NCBI GenBank assembly: GCA_021199145.1
Contig: JAJQIP010000105.1
Location: forward strand, 1 to 11,538
Direction of reading: 5' to 3'
Source: Porphyromonadaceae bacterium
Lineage (GTDB): Bacteria > Bacteroidota > Bacteroidia > Bacteroidales > UBA11471
Length of the DNA stretch: 11,538 nucleotides
Shown here in pieces: positions 1 to 7,451 of the stretch. Position numbers and translations under genes: made by a program. Every line of letters begins with the position of its first letter. Position 1 is the stretch's first letter. Below the pieces are notes generated by a model. The model was not told the DNA's origin and did no database searches. It saw nothing but the letters and a program-made list of their open reading frames with translations.

Positions 1-1637
1 CTCTTAAAGCCCAATATCCTACAGTTCCTGATTCCGTGAAACAACGGGCGGAACAAGAAAACAAAATAAATGTGGAACTGGATAAAAAGGCTTGGGAACA
101 GGCACTGAAAATTGCCCAAAAAGAAGAGAAAAAAGAGGGCCGTGTATACCGTCCGTGGGCGGCAAAACCGGAAGACTTGCCTCAATGCCAGATTCCTGCT
201 TTCCCTGGTGCGGAAGGTGGAGGTGCATTCACAGGGGGCGGTCGTGGTGGAAAAGTCATTACCGTGACCTCTCTGGATGACCGGGGCCCGGGCACATTGC
301 GGGAAGCGTGTGAAACCGGTGGCGCACGTATTGTCGTATTCAATGTTGCCGGAATTATTCGTCTGAAATCACCTATCAGCATCAAAGCTCCTTACATAAC
401 GATAGCCGGACAAACTGCCCCAGGTGACGGAATATGTGTGACGGGGGCTTCTTTCCTTATCGACACACACGATGTCATTATCCGACATATGCGTTTCCGC
501 CGGGGTGCGGTTGATGTGGCGGACAGAGATGACGCTTTGGGAGGAAATGCCGTGGGGAATATTATCATTGACCATGTATCGGCATCCTGGGGGTTGGACG
601 AGGTCATGTCAATATATCGTCATGTGTGGAACCGTGACGAAACAGGAAAGGGGACAAAACTGCCGACCGTGAACATTACCATCCAAAATTCCATTTTTGC
701 TGAAGCTCTCGACACCTATAACCACGCCTTTGGTGCGACCATTGGAGGCCATAACAGCTATTTTTCTCGGAACTTGTTCGCTTCGAATATCTCCCGCAAT
801 TGCTCGGTAGGTATGGATGGTGGATTTAATCTGGTTAATTGTGTCATATACAATTGGTGGAACAGATCTATTGACGGTGGGGATGAAAACTCCCGATTCA
901 ATATCATCAACAACTATTTCAAACCTGGTCCTGTCACGGCTTTACAAACGGGCCATCCTATTCAATACCGCATTCTCAAACCGGAATCAAGTCGGGACAA
1001 AAACAAGCCGGATACATTCGGAAAAGCCTATGTATCCGGGAATATCATGTTGGGGAATGACCAGGTCACTGCAGATAATTGGAACGGTGGCGTACAGGTT
1101 TATGGATGGAGCAATTGCGGCGAATTTGAAAAAGAGATTCGAGTTGACGAGCCTTTTGAAATGCCCGTACATATTCCTCTTCTTTCGGCACAAGAAGCCT
1201 ATGAATTTGTTCTGGAAAATGTCGGGGCGACCCTACCCCATAGGGATTCGGTTGACGCCCGCATTATCCGTACCGTACGGACGGGACAAGCTATCTACGA
1301 CAAAAAGGCAGAGCCTTATACCACTCCTTACGTAAAACGGAGACTCCCGGATGATTCCTACAAATACGGTATCATTACACACCCACAACAAGTAGGCGGC
1401 TTACCCGAATACATAGGAAAGCCCTATATCGATAGCGACGGAGACGGTATGCCCGATGAATGGGAAAACCGTTACGGACTCAACCCTTTGGACCCCTCTG
1501 ATGCAATAAAAGATTGCAACGGGGATGGTTACACCAATATTGAAAAATATATCAACGGTATCGACCCCAGCCAAAAAATTGACTGGACTGATTTCAATAA
1601 CAATCACGATACCCTCACCAGGAAATTACAAGAATAG
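1..1637 (+). CDS. Pectate lyase-like protein (PL1-type beta-helix), 5' end outside window
   Basis: Probable secreted or surface polysaccharide lyase that cleaves pectin-type glycans by beta-elimination. The frame is open from base 3 with no stop, and the GTG at 36 lies inside coding-like sequence. The true start and any signal peptide are therefore upstream of the window. Numbering from that GTG, the beta-helix domain begins near residue 55 with AFPGAEGGGAFTGGGRGG. Typical lyase strands follow: PGTLREA, ITIAGQTAPGDGI, VIIRHMRFR and IIIDHVSASWGLDE. Two acidic calcium-loop-like segments lie at the C-terminus: DSDGDGMPDEWE from about residue 466 and DCNGDGYTNIEKY from about 493, which resemble thrombospondin type-3 or EF-hand-like loops often attached to Bacteroidota lyases. 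I did not assign catalytic residues. The fold and family are fairly sure; exact substrate is not. No SusC/SusD pair is visible here. The TAG stop lies inside a terminator-like inverted repeat. Confidence 0.88.
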   Translation, partial: LKAQYPTVPDSVKQRAEQENKINVELDKKAWEQALKIAQKEEKKEGRVYRPWAAKPEDLPQCQIPAFPGAEGGGAFTGGGRGGKVITVTSLDDRGPGTLREACETGGARIVVFNVAGIIRLKSPISIKAPYITIAGQTAPGDGICVTGASFLIDTHDVIIRHMRFRRGAVDVADRDDALGGNAVGNIIIDHVSASWGLDEVMSIYRHVWNRDETGKGTKLPTVNITIQNSIFAEALDTYNHAFGATIGGHNSYFSRNLFASNISRNCSVGMDGGFNLVNCVIYNWWNRSIDGGDENSRFNIINNYFKPGPVTALQTGHPIQYRILKPESSRDKNKPDTFGKAYVSGNIMLGNDQVTADNWNGGVQVYGWSNCGEFEKEIRVDEPFEMPVHIPLLSAQEAYEFVLENVGATLPHRDSVDARIIRTVRTGQAIYDKKAEPYTTPYVKRRLPDDSYKYGIITHPQQVGGLPEYIGKPYIDSDGDGMPDEWENRYGLNPLDPSDAIKDCNGDGYTNIEKYINGIDPSQKIDWTDFNNNHDTLTRKLQE

Positions 1638-1667
1638 GCCATGCGACTTATCACACAGCCTATTCTT
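1630..1667. terminator. Inverted repeat between convergent genes, likely bidirectional terminator
   Basis: AAGAATAGGC (1630-1639) and GCCTATTCTT (1658-1667) are perfect 10-bp complementary arms around an 18-nt loop. The left arm contains the TAG stop of the lyase gene. The repeat sits where the plus-strand lyase and the minus-strand operon converge, so it could end transcription from both sides. Neither side has a long T-run, so termination is inferred from position and symmetry. Confidence 0.6.
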
Positions 1668-1687
1668 ATAAACCTCAATGGAAAGAC

Positions 1688-2503
1688 TTATTTTTCTTTG
1701 ATTTTCAGCACATCATCTGCCGACCATATCAAATAACGCTTGGGTTGTACGGGTTCGATAGAGGGTGTTTCCACAACAGGCTCAGGCGTAACGGCAGTTG
1801 AGACACTATCGATAGCTATCTCCTTTTCTATACTTTTTTTCTTCCGCTTTTTCTTGGGCCGCTCACTGACAATCTCTTCGGGTTGGCTTTCAACGGGAGT
1901 CTCCTTCGCCTCCGCTATTATATCCCCCGTAGCGACATATACGGGGTAACTGTCGTCCATTTCAAGCTGTACCGAATAAGAATTTTTCGACAGACTTTGC
2001 AATACGCACGGACGATGGAAAACCAGATGAGCCTTACCGGTTTTGATTACAATTATCGTCAAATCAGGAGGGATATTATCTTTCGGTTGCGAGAAGAAAA
2101 ACAGAGCGGTCGAATAGGCTGAAATGCCCACGGCAAAATAGTACGGATTCGTAGTGGGGACATTGGGGGGCAACGAAGTCCAACCATCTGCATTTGTCAC
2201 TTCAAGCAGACAAGTATTTCCCAGAAATATTTGAATAGCTTGGAAATCACCGGGATATTCACCATTCTTGAACTTCGACAGACGCACTTGATACTCTTTG
2301 TCCCGACCGCTACGGATAGTCGCTACAGATGTGGCGAACCGTTCATACGGTTTCACGACGCCATCGGCCACAGCCAACGAATCAATGAATTTCTTCTTCG
2401 GATAGATATAACTGTCTTTCAAGACGAAAATATTTTCCTGGGCCGACACGGACAACAGAAAACCCATTCCTATAAAACAGACAGCGATAATTCTCTTCAA
2501 CAT
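1688..2503 (-). CDS. Unrecognised secreted protein downstream of lysA (271 aa)
   Basis: I do not recognise this family. The frame is open up to 2734, but I chose the ATG at 2503. It gives a clear signal peptide (MLKR, then a hydrophobic stretch to about residue 20, with a likely cut after SVSA before QEN), and it lies 16 nt past the lysA stop behind a GGGAAA sequence. Upstream codons would overlap lysA. The mature part is a roughly 170-residue region rich in beta-type residues (about 25-195). It is followed by a low-complexity linker rich in Pro, Glu and Val, with a basic cluster PKKKRKKK at 216-223. The protein ends in a conserved-looking tail (RYLIWSADDVLKIKEK). There is no lipobox cysteine, so a soluble periplasmic or exported protein is more likely than a lipoprotein. 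It is last in the probable hisF-to-lysA operon; its job is unknown. Confidence 0.8.
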   Translation of the reverse strand: MLKRIIAVCFIGMGFLLSVSAQENIFVLKDSYIYPKKKFIDSLAVADGVVKPYERFATSVATIRSGRDKEYQVRLSKFKNGEYPGDFQAIQIFLGNTCLLEVTNADGWTSLPPNVPTTNPYYFAVGISAYSTALFFFSQPKDNIPPDLTIIVIKTGKAHLVFHRPCVLQSLSKNSYSVQLEMDDSYPVYVATGDIIAEAKETPVESQPEEIVSERPKKKRKKKSIEKEIAIDSVSTAVTPEPVVETPSIEPVQPKRYLIWSADDVLKIKEK

Positions 2504-2519
2504 AGCTTTTCCCGTTATA

Positions 2520-3671
2520 TCAGATTTCGTCAGAACAATGCGACCCGGGCAGACGACGACAATTATATTGCGAGGCCATAATTTCACCGTAAGCCCCGGC
2601 CGAACGTATGGCAATAAAATCTCCTCGAAAAGTTCCCGAAAGCGGTACATTTTGGCCAAAGCAGTCAGACGACTCACAGATAGGGCCAACCACATCATAG
2701 GATTCGATTGCACGGGACGAAACAATATTTTCAATGTGATGATGCGCTTGGTAAAGGGCCGGACGGATTAGGTCGGTCATACCCGCATCGACAATGGCGA
2801 ACTTCTTATTTTCTCCCTCCTTGACATAGAGTACCCGAGTAATAAGGCTTCCACATTGACAAACAACGGCACGGCCCAATTCAAAGAAAAGATGTTGTTG
2901 GGAAAACAGTTTCAAATATTTGTGGAAGACAGCAAAATAGTTCGCAAAATCAGGAACAGGGTGTTGGTCTGGTGTCTGATAATCAACTCCCAAACCACCG
3001 CCCACATTAATCACATCGACAACAATTCCCCGACGAAAAAGATTCTCCTGGATCTCGTTGATACGATTACAAAGCATCTGGAAAGGACTCATATCAACAA
3101 TTTGGGAACCAATATGGAAATGCAATCCCTTGAAATGGACATGAGATAACTTTGGCAGATAATCAAGTACTTTTTCAAAATGATTGAGACTGATGCCGAA
3201 CTTATTTTCATTTAGTCCCGTTGTGATATAATGATGGGTATGCGCATCAATATTGGGATTGATACGTAAAGCCACCGGAGCTGTCTTACCCATTTCACCG
3301 GCCAACTTGTCAATATTTTCCAATTCAGGGATAGATTCAACATTGAAGCAATATATCCCCGCTTCAAGACCGAGTTTAATTTCCCAATCAGCTTTCCCTA
3401 CTCCGGCGAAGACAATCTTGTCGGCAGGAAAACCGGCTTTCATAACCGCCTTTATTTCACCGCCACTGACACAATCAGCCCCTAAATCATATTCACGGAT
3501 TATGGATAAAATTCGAGGATTGGCATTGGCCTTCACCGCATAGTGTACATGATACTGCGAATAGCGACCTGTCTCTTGAGAGATTGTACGGAGGGTTTCC
3601 CGTAATAAATCCGTATCATAGTAATAAAACGGAGTCTCTAAGAGATTGAATTTTTCAACCGGAAAGTGCAT
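2520..3671 (-). CDS. lysA: Diaminopimelate decarboxylase
   Basis: A cytoplasmic PLP enzyme that decarboxylates meso-diaminopimelate to L-lysine, the last step of lysine synthesis. At 383 aa it has the normal length for bacterial LysA. Visible motifs of the fold-III PLP decarboxylases are YAVKAN with the PLP-binding Lys47, HIGSQ at 186-190, GGGLGVDY at 224-231 (phosphate-binding glycine loop), CESSD at 332-336 (the active-site Cys donated by the partner subunit) and AYGEIMASQYN at 360-370. The usual EPGR motif reads ELGR (264-267), a change I believe is common in this phylum. The ATG at 3671 is the first start and gives a standard N-terminus. lysC lies 58 nt upstream, and the unrecognised secreted protein begins 16 nt downstream. 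Confidence 0.97.
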   Translation of the reverse strand: MHFPVEKFNLLETPFYYYDTDLLRETLRTISQETGRYSQYHVHYAVKANANPRILSIIREYDLGADCVSGGEIKAVMKAGFPADKIVFAGVGKADWEIKLGLEAGIYCFNVESIPELENIDKLAGEMGKTAPVALRINPNIDAHTHHYITTGLNENKFGISLNHFEKVLDYLPKLSHVHFKGLHFHIGSQIVDMSPFQMLCNRINEIQENLFRRGIVVDVINVGGGLGVDYQTPDQHPVPDFANYFAVFHKYLKLFSQQHLFFELGRAVVCQCGSLITRVLYVKEGENKKFAIVDAGMTDLIRPALYQAHHHIENIVSSRAIESYDVVGPICESSDCFGQNVPLSGTFRGDFIAIRSAGAYGEIMASQYNCRRLPGSHCSDEI

Positions 3672-3694
3672 ATGTGTCTATTTTTTATGAACAC

Positions 3695-3716
3695 GAAAGC
3701 AGACTCATCCGCTTTC
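3695..3716 (-). other. Small stem-loop between lysC and lysA
   Basis: GAAAGC (3695-3700) and GCTTTC (3711-3716) form a 6-bp perfect stem. Two further pairs can form inside a mismatch, leaving a CTCA loop. It sits in the 58-nt lysC-lysA spacer. The minus-strand RNA lacks a U-run after the stem, so it looks more like a processing or stability element, or chance, than a terminator. Confidence 0.3.
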
Positions 3717-3729
3717 TTCCTAATAGAAG

Positions 3730-5043
3730 TTATTCAAAAAGATTGTGGCTGAGTGCTTGCAAAGCCCGTTTTTTATCCTCCGCTTTTACCAAAAACGAAA
3801 TATTGTAATTACTTCCGCCATACGATACCATACGTACAGGAATATCCGTCATGGCCTGCATGGCATTTGACTCGAAACCGATATTTTTCCATTCCAAATC
3901 ACCGACCACACAAATAATGACCATATCCTTATCGACTGTTACAGTACCGAACTTCTTCAAATCATCCACTATCTCAACGAGATGCTTGGTATTATCAATG
4001 GTTACCGACACTCCCACTTCCGAAGTGGTAACCATGTCAATGGAAGTCTGATAACTTTCAAAAATTTCGAATACCTTACGCAGGAAGCCATACGCCAATA
4101 ACATGCGACCTGATTTTATTTTAATGGCGGTAATGCCGTCTTTAGCGGCCACGGCTTTGATTTTTCCTTTCTCGGAACTGCCACAGATTATCGTACCGGG
4201 AGCTTCCGGTTCCATGGTATTGAGAAGGCGCACGGGAATATGGTTGAGTTTAGCGGGAAGAACGCATGTGGGATGCAATATTTTTGCACCAAAATAAGCC
4301 AATTCGGCAGCCTCTTCAAAATTGAGCGTACGGACAGGCTTCGTCCCTTCCACAAAGCGAGGATCATTATTATGCATACCGTCAATATCCGTCCATATCT
4401 GTATCTCCTCCGCTTGGATGGCGGCCCCGACAAGAGAGGCCGAATAATCACTTCCACCCCGCAACAGATTATCTATCTCTCCGTACGCATTCCGACAAAT
4501 GAAACCTTGTGTAATATATATAGGCGCATTAGGGAAGGCGGTAAGACATTTATCCAAATTGCGCTTTATATAAATAGTATCAGGCTCCCCGTTCTTATCG
4601 ATACGCATATAATCAAGAGCAGGTATCATGACAGATTCTACACCTATCGAATGGAGATAGGTATTCATCATCATCGTAGACATCAATTCTCCTTGCGCCA
4701 GAATAATCTTCTCCTCAAATAGCGTAAATAAATCCTTGGTAAAGGAACGGATAGTATCGAAATTATTCTTTAGGGCATCAAGGGCTTGTTGTCTATAATT
4801 TTCATCATCAAACAGTTCTGCAATGACTTGACGATATTTACGTTCCAAAACATTGATGACTTCATTCGCCCCGTCGGGATTTTTCTTGTATAGATAATCG
4901 GATATCTCCACCAACGTATTGGTCGTTCCCGACATGGCTGAAAGGACAACGATTTTCTGACGACCGTCACATATCAATTGAGCCACATTTTTCATACGCT
5001 GTGCTGACCCGACTGAGGTTCCGCCAAACTTTAATACTTTCAT
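3730..5043 (-). CDS. lysC: Aspartate kinase, monofunctional, lysine-sensitive type
   Basis: Phosphorylates L-aspartate to aspartyl-4-phosphate, the first step toward lysine/DAP, threonine and methionine. The 437 residues match monofunctional aspartokinase III; there is no homoserine dehydrogenase domain. Kinase motifs are KFGGTSVG at 5-12, GELMS at 118-122, LLRGGSDYSA at 193-202, WTDIDGMHNNDPR at 217-229 and ELAYFGAKILHP at 247-258. The C-terminus carries two ACT regulatory units (about 305-370 and 372-437). The GFLRKVFEIF...SIDMVTTSEVGVSVTID part (319-350) resembles the lysine-binding ACT region of E. coli LysC, so feedback inhibition by lysine is likely (inference). The gene lies 69 nt after ftsE and 58 nt before lysA. 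The spacer before it shows no consensus promoter and is too short for a lysine riboswitch. Confidence 0.97.
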   Translation of the reverse strand: MKVLKFGGTSVGSAQRMKNVAQLICDGRQKIVVLSAMSGTTNTLVEISDYLYKKNPDGANEVINVLERKYRQVIAELFDDENYRQQALDALKNNFDTIRSFTKDLFTLFEEKIILAQGELMSTMMMNTYLHSIGVESVMIPALDYMRIDKNGEPDTIYIKRNLDKCLTAFPNAPIYITQGFICRNAYGEIDNLLRGGSDYSASLVGAAIQAEEIQIWTDIDGMHNNDPRFVEGTKPVRTLNFEEAAELAYFGAKILHPTCVLPAKLNHIPVRLLNTMEPEAPGTIICGSSEKGKIKAVAAKDGITAIKIKSGRMLLAYGFLRKVFEIFESYQTSIDMVTTSEVGVSVTIDNTKHLVEIVDDLKKFGTVTVDKDMVIICVVGDLEWKNIGFESNAMQAMTDIPVRMVSYGGSNYNISFLVKAEDKKRALQALSHNLFE

Positions 5044-5112
5044 TTTTTTCTATTCATTTGAATTTTAAAATCTTGCAAAAAACAGGGATTTACCAGAAAC
5101 AGCACAATCTGA

Positions 5113-5805
5113 CTATTTCACAGGGATTGTATCTGTAATATCTGTTATCTGTTTTTCATTACATAATAATACACGACCTGGAAAATCACGTACCAAATAA
5201 TGATTATGTGTAGTCATTATCACAGCCGTACCCTCACTACAAATTTCATGTAACAAAGCGACAATCTGTTTTCCTGTTTGGGGGTCCAGATTTCCCGTAG
5301 GCTCGTCGGCCAAAATAATTTGAGGAGAATTGAGGAGAGCTCGTGCTATGACAACACGTTGTTGCTCGCCTCCCGAGAGTTCATGTGGCATGCGGTATGC
5401 CTTCTTTTCCATTCCCACCTGCTTGAGAGTCTTTTCAATACGTTCGGAAATGGCCGCACGTTCCTTCCAACCTGTTGCCCGCAACACAAATTCAAGGTTT
5501 TTTTCTACAGAACGATCTGTCAACAATTGGAAATCCTGGAAAACGATACCCAACCGTCGGCGTAATAGAGGGATTTCCCGATACCGTATTTTCCGTAAAT
5601 TAAAGTCAAATACTTCAGCTTCACCATCTTGTACAGGAACTTCCGCATAGATTGTCTTCAACAATGTGCTTTTCCCGCTCCCCACAAGTCCTACTAAATA
5701 GACAAATTCGCCACTGTATAGTTCAAAATCAGCCCCTTGTAAAACAACTTGCTCATCTCGGCAGATTTTCGCTTGATGATAATATATAAGTCGGACCTTA
5801 TCCAT
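5113..5805 (-). CDS. ftsE: FtsE-type ABC transporter ATP-binding protein
   Basis: Cytoplasmic ATPase of the FtsE family. With the membrane protein FtsX it forms a non-transporting ABC complex that regulates division and peptidoglycan hydrolases. All ATPase motifs are intact in 230 aa: Walker A GLVGSGKST (39-47), Q-loop Gln90 in VFQDFQLL, signature LSGGEQQR (143-150), Walker B IILADEP (163-169), the D-loop GNLD (171-174) and H-loop His200. The phrase LADEPTGNLDP and the length fit FtsE and the related LolD group. I favour FtsE because of the RRRLGIVFQDFQLLTDRSVEKN segment, while a LolD/MacB-like assignment is the main alternative. The start is 2 nt after the hisIE stop, so the two are probably translationally coupled. 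No ftsX is adjacent; in this phylum I recall ftsX lying elsewhere, near uppP and truB. Confidence 0.87.
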   Translation of the reverse strand: MDKVRLIYYHQAKICRDEQVVLQGADFELYSGEFVYLVGLVGSGKSTLLKTIYAEVPVQDGEAEVFDFNLRKIRYREIPLLRRRLGIVFQDFQLLTDRSVEKNLEFVLRATGWKERAAISERIEKTLKQVGMEKKAYRMPHELSGGEQQRVVIARALLNSPQIILADEPTGNLDPQTGKQIVALLHEICSEGTAVIMTTHNHYLVRDFPGRVLLCNEKQITDITDTIPVK

Positions 5806-5807
5806 AT

Positions 5808-6413
5808 CTATTCTTTGTGTCGTTTCTTTAATTCCCGTGCCAAATCCTCTATGCGCAGCCCTTTGGATGTAAGCAGCACAATCAAGTGATAGATTAAGTC
5901 GGAAGCTTCATAAACGAGCCTGTCAAGTGTGCCGTTTGTCGCCTCAATTACTGTCTCAACAGCCTCTTCTCCAACCTTTTGAGCCATTCTATTCGTTCCT
6001 TTTTTGAAAAGGGAAGTCGTATACGACCCCTCTGGCATTTCTGCCTTGCGACGGTCAATGAAATCTTGTAGATACTGTATAAAGTACAAATCAGCCTCGT
6101 TCTTCTCATTGAAACAGGTATCACTTCCCGTATGGCATACAGCCCCCACGGGATTTACTTTGACGAGAAGCGTATCTGCATCACAATCCGCTTTTATGGA
6201 ACATACATTCAAAAAATGACCGCTCTCCTCGCCTTTTGTCCAAAGGCGTTTTTTGGTACGGCTAAAAAACGTTACTTTTCCTATTTCCAGCGTTTTATCA
6301 TAGGCTTCTTTATTCATAAATCCCAACATCAAGACCTTGCCTGTACAATTATCTTGAATAATGGCGGGAATAAGTCCGCCCATTTTCTCAAAATCAAGTT
6401 TTAAATTTTCCAT
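5808..6413 (-). CDS. hisIE: Bifunctional phosphoribosyl-AMP cyclohydrolase / phosphoribosyl-ATP pyrophosphatase
   Basis: Catalyses steps 2 and 3 of histidine synthesis: pyrophosphate removal from PR-ATP, then ring opening of PR-AMP. The N-terminal HisI domain (about 1-110) shows SRTKKRLWTKGEESGH (51-66), the metal-binding DCDAD (76-80) and the zinc-site segment CHTGSDTCF (93-101). The C-terminal HisE domain (about 108-200) shows YTTSLF (131-136), KVGEEAVE (146-153) and the helix EASDLIYH (169-176) typical of MazG-like pyrophosphatases. Its 201 residues are the normal fused length. It starts 4 nt after the hisF stop and ends 2 nt before ftsE, so it belongs to the same operon. Confidence 0.97.
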   Translation of the reverse strand: MENLKLDFEKMGGLIPAIIQDNCTGKVLMLGFMNKEAYDKTLEIGKVTFFSRTKKRLWTKGEESGHFLNVCSIKADCDADTLLVKVNPVGAVCHTGSDTCFNEKNEADLYFIQYLQDFIDRRKAEMPEGSYTTSLFKKGTNRMAQKVGEEAVETVIEATNGTLDRLVYEASDLIYHLIVLLTSKGLRIEDLARELKKRHKE

Positions 6414-6417
6414 GCTG

Positions 6418-7173
6418 TTATATTCTTACACATATATTCCTTTCAAGGAGATAGGCCTTTAACTCCGCCAAAGAAATTTCACCGAAATGAAACACACTGG
6501 CAGCCAAAGCCGCATCAGCCTTTCCTTGTTGAAAAACTTCATAAAAATGTTCTTTCTTTCCCGCTCCGCCTGATGCAATGACCGGGATACACAACAGTTC
6601 ATGCAGACGAGCAAGTGCTTCATTGGCATATCCTGTCTTTACTCCATCATGACTCATACTTGTAAAAAGTATTTCGCCCGCACCTCGTTCCTGTGCCTCT
6701 TTTGCCCAAGAAAAAAGTTCTCTTTCCGTAGGTACATGGCCGCCACTACGGTAACAATGCCAACCATTCTCCTCAAATTTGGCGTCAATAGCGACCACAC
6801 ACACCTGTGAACCAAAATTTTTTGCGACCTCATCTATCAGTTGAGGTTTATTGAGGGCAGCTGAATTAATCGACACCTTATCGGCCCCGGCATTCAACAG
6901 TCGGTCTACATCTTGCATCTCATTGATTCCCCCTCCTACTGTAAAAGGGATGCTCACCTTCGCAGCGACACAACGAACCAAATCGGTAAAGGTTTTACGA
7001 CCTTCATAGGAGGCGGTAATATCCAGGTAGACCAACTCGTCTGCCCCCTGTTCACTATACAATCTACCAAGCTCTACAGGGTCTCCCGCATCTCTAAAAT
7101 TGACAAAATTCACCCCTTTTACGGTTTTTCCGTCTTTCACATCAAGACAAGGAATGATTCTTTTCGCCAACAT
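6418..7173 (-). CDS. hisF: Imidazole glycerol phosphate synthase, cyclase subunit
   Basis: A TIM-barrel subunit that uses ammonia from its glutaminase partner HisH to convert PRFAR into imidazole glycerol phosphate plus AICAR, linking histidine to purine synthesis. Its 251 residues are the standard length. The two catalytic aspartates are present: Asp11 in PCLDVKDGK and Asp130 in VVAIDAK. Phosphate-binding loops are visible as VGGGI (79-83) and IASGGAG (199-205), and [12 protein letters not shown] (171-182) is the usual loop with Asp176. The start is the canonical [11 protein letters not shown]. hisH and hisA, commonly just upstream in other genomes, are absent here; a 278-bp spacer and purN precede it. 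A promoter match at 7290-7320 suggests this is the first gene of its transcript. Confidence 0.97.
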   Translation of the reverse strand: MLAKRIIPCLDVKDGKTVKGVNFVNFRDAGDPVELGRLYSEQGADELVYLDITASYEGRKTFTDLVRCVAAKVSIPFTVGGGINEMQDVDRLLNAGADKVSINSAALNKPQLIDEVAKNFGSQVCVVAIDAKFEENGWHCYRSGGHVPTERELFSWAKEAQERGAGEILFTSMSHDGVKTGYANEALARLHELLCIPVIASGGAGKKEHFYEVFQQGKADAALAASVFHFGEISLAELKAYLLERNICVRI

Positions 7174-7289
7174 ATTTATTGCGTTAGATTCTCAACAAAA
7201 ATCCATAACACATCTTTCCGGATTCCTCGCAGACATTTCTATAAAATCTATCAGAAGATTCTTCTACAAATGAATCTTTTAGGAATAGG

Positions 7290-7320
7290 CAAAAATACAA
7301 CTCTTTTTTTTATTTTCACA
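7290..7320 (-). promoter_or_regulatory. Putative Bacteroidota-type promoter for hisF operon
   Basis: Read on the minus strand, 7297-7290 is TATTTTTG, a full match to the TAnnTTTG minus-7 box. TGTG at 7320-7317, 19 nt upstream, is a three-of-four match to the TTTG minus-33 box. The spacer is A-rich. This would start transcription near 7283 and give a leader of about 110 nt before hisF. The leader can form AAGATTC/GAATCTT (about 7254-7277) as a 7-bp stem. Confidence 0.5.
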
Positions 7321-7324
7321 GGAA

Positions 7325-7354
7325 AGGGGATAAAAAGGGCTTGTATTCTCCCCT
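7325..7354 (-). terminator. Weak terminator candidate downstream of purN
   Basis: AGGGGA (7325-7330) and TCCCCT (7349-7354) can pair as a 6-bp GC-rich stem with an 18-nt loop, about 100 nt after the purN stop and just before the hisF promoter. Only a short T-stretch follows on the minus strand. Position supports it more than sequence does. The rest of 7174-7451 shows no convincing gene; an 18-codon minus-strand frame (about 7315-7371) overlaps this stem and is unsupported. Confidence 0.25.
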
Positions 7355-7451
7355 CAGTGTCTTGCCATTCATCTAACAGAAATCCAAATAAAATGGGAAT
7401 AAAACAGAGTGATTTATTCAATTTCGCATGTAAAGGAGTAAAGACGAACTA

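Noticed and set aside
36..38. GTG as the start of the lyase gene
   Set aside because: The same frame is open to base 3 with coding-like sequence, and no signal peptide follows the GTG, so the start is outside the window.
2504..2734. N-terminal extension of the secreted protein (long frame from 2734)
   Set aside because: It would overlap the lysA 3' end, and the extra residues are lysA read in another frame; the ATG at 2503 is followed by a clean signal peptide.
5044..5112. Lysine riboswitch before lysC
   Set aside because: The spacer is only 69 nt, far shorter than a lysine riboswitch, and no conserved core is visible.
7315..7371. 18-codon minus-strand frame MNGKTLRGEYKPFLSPFL in the purN-hisF spacer
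   Set aside because: It is very short, has no ribosome-binding signal, and overlaps the putative terminator and promoter; I could not support it as a gene.
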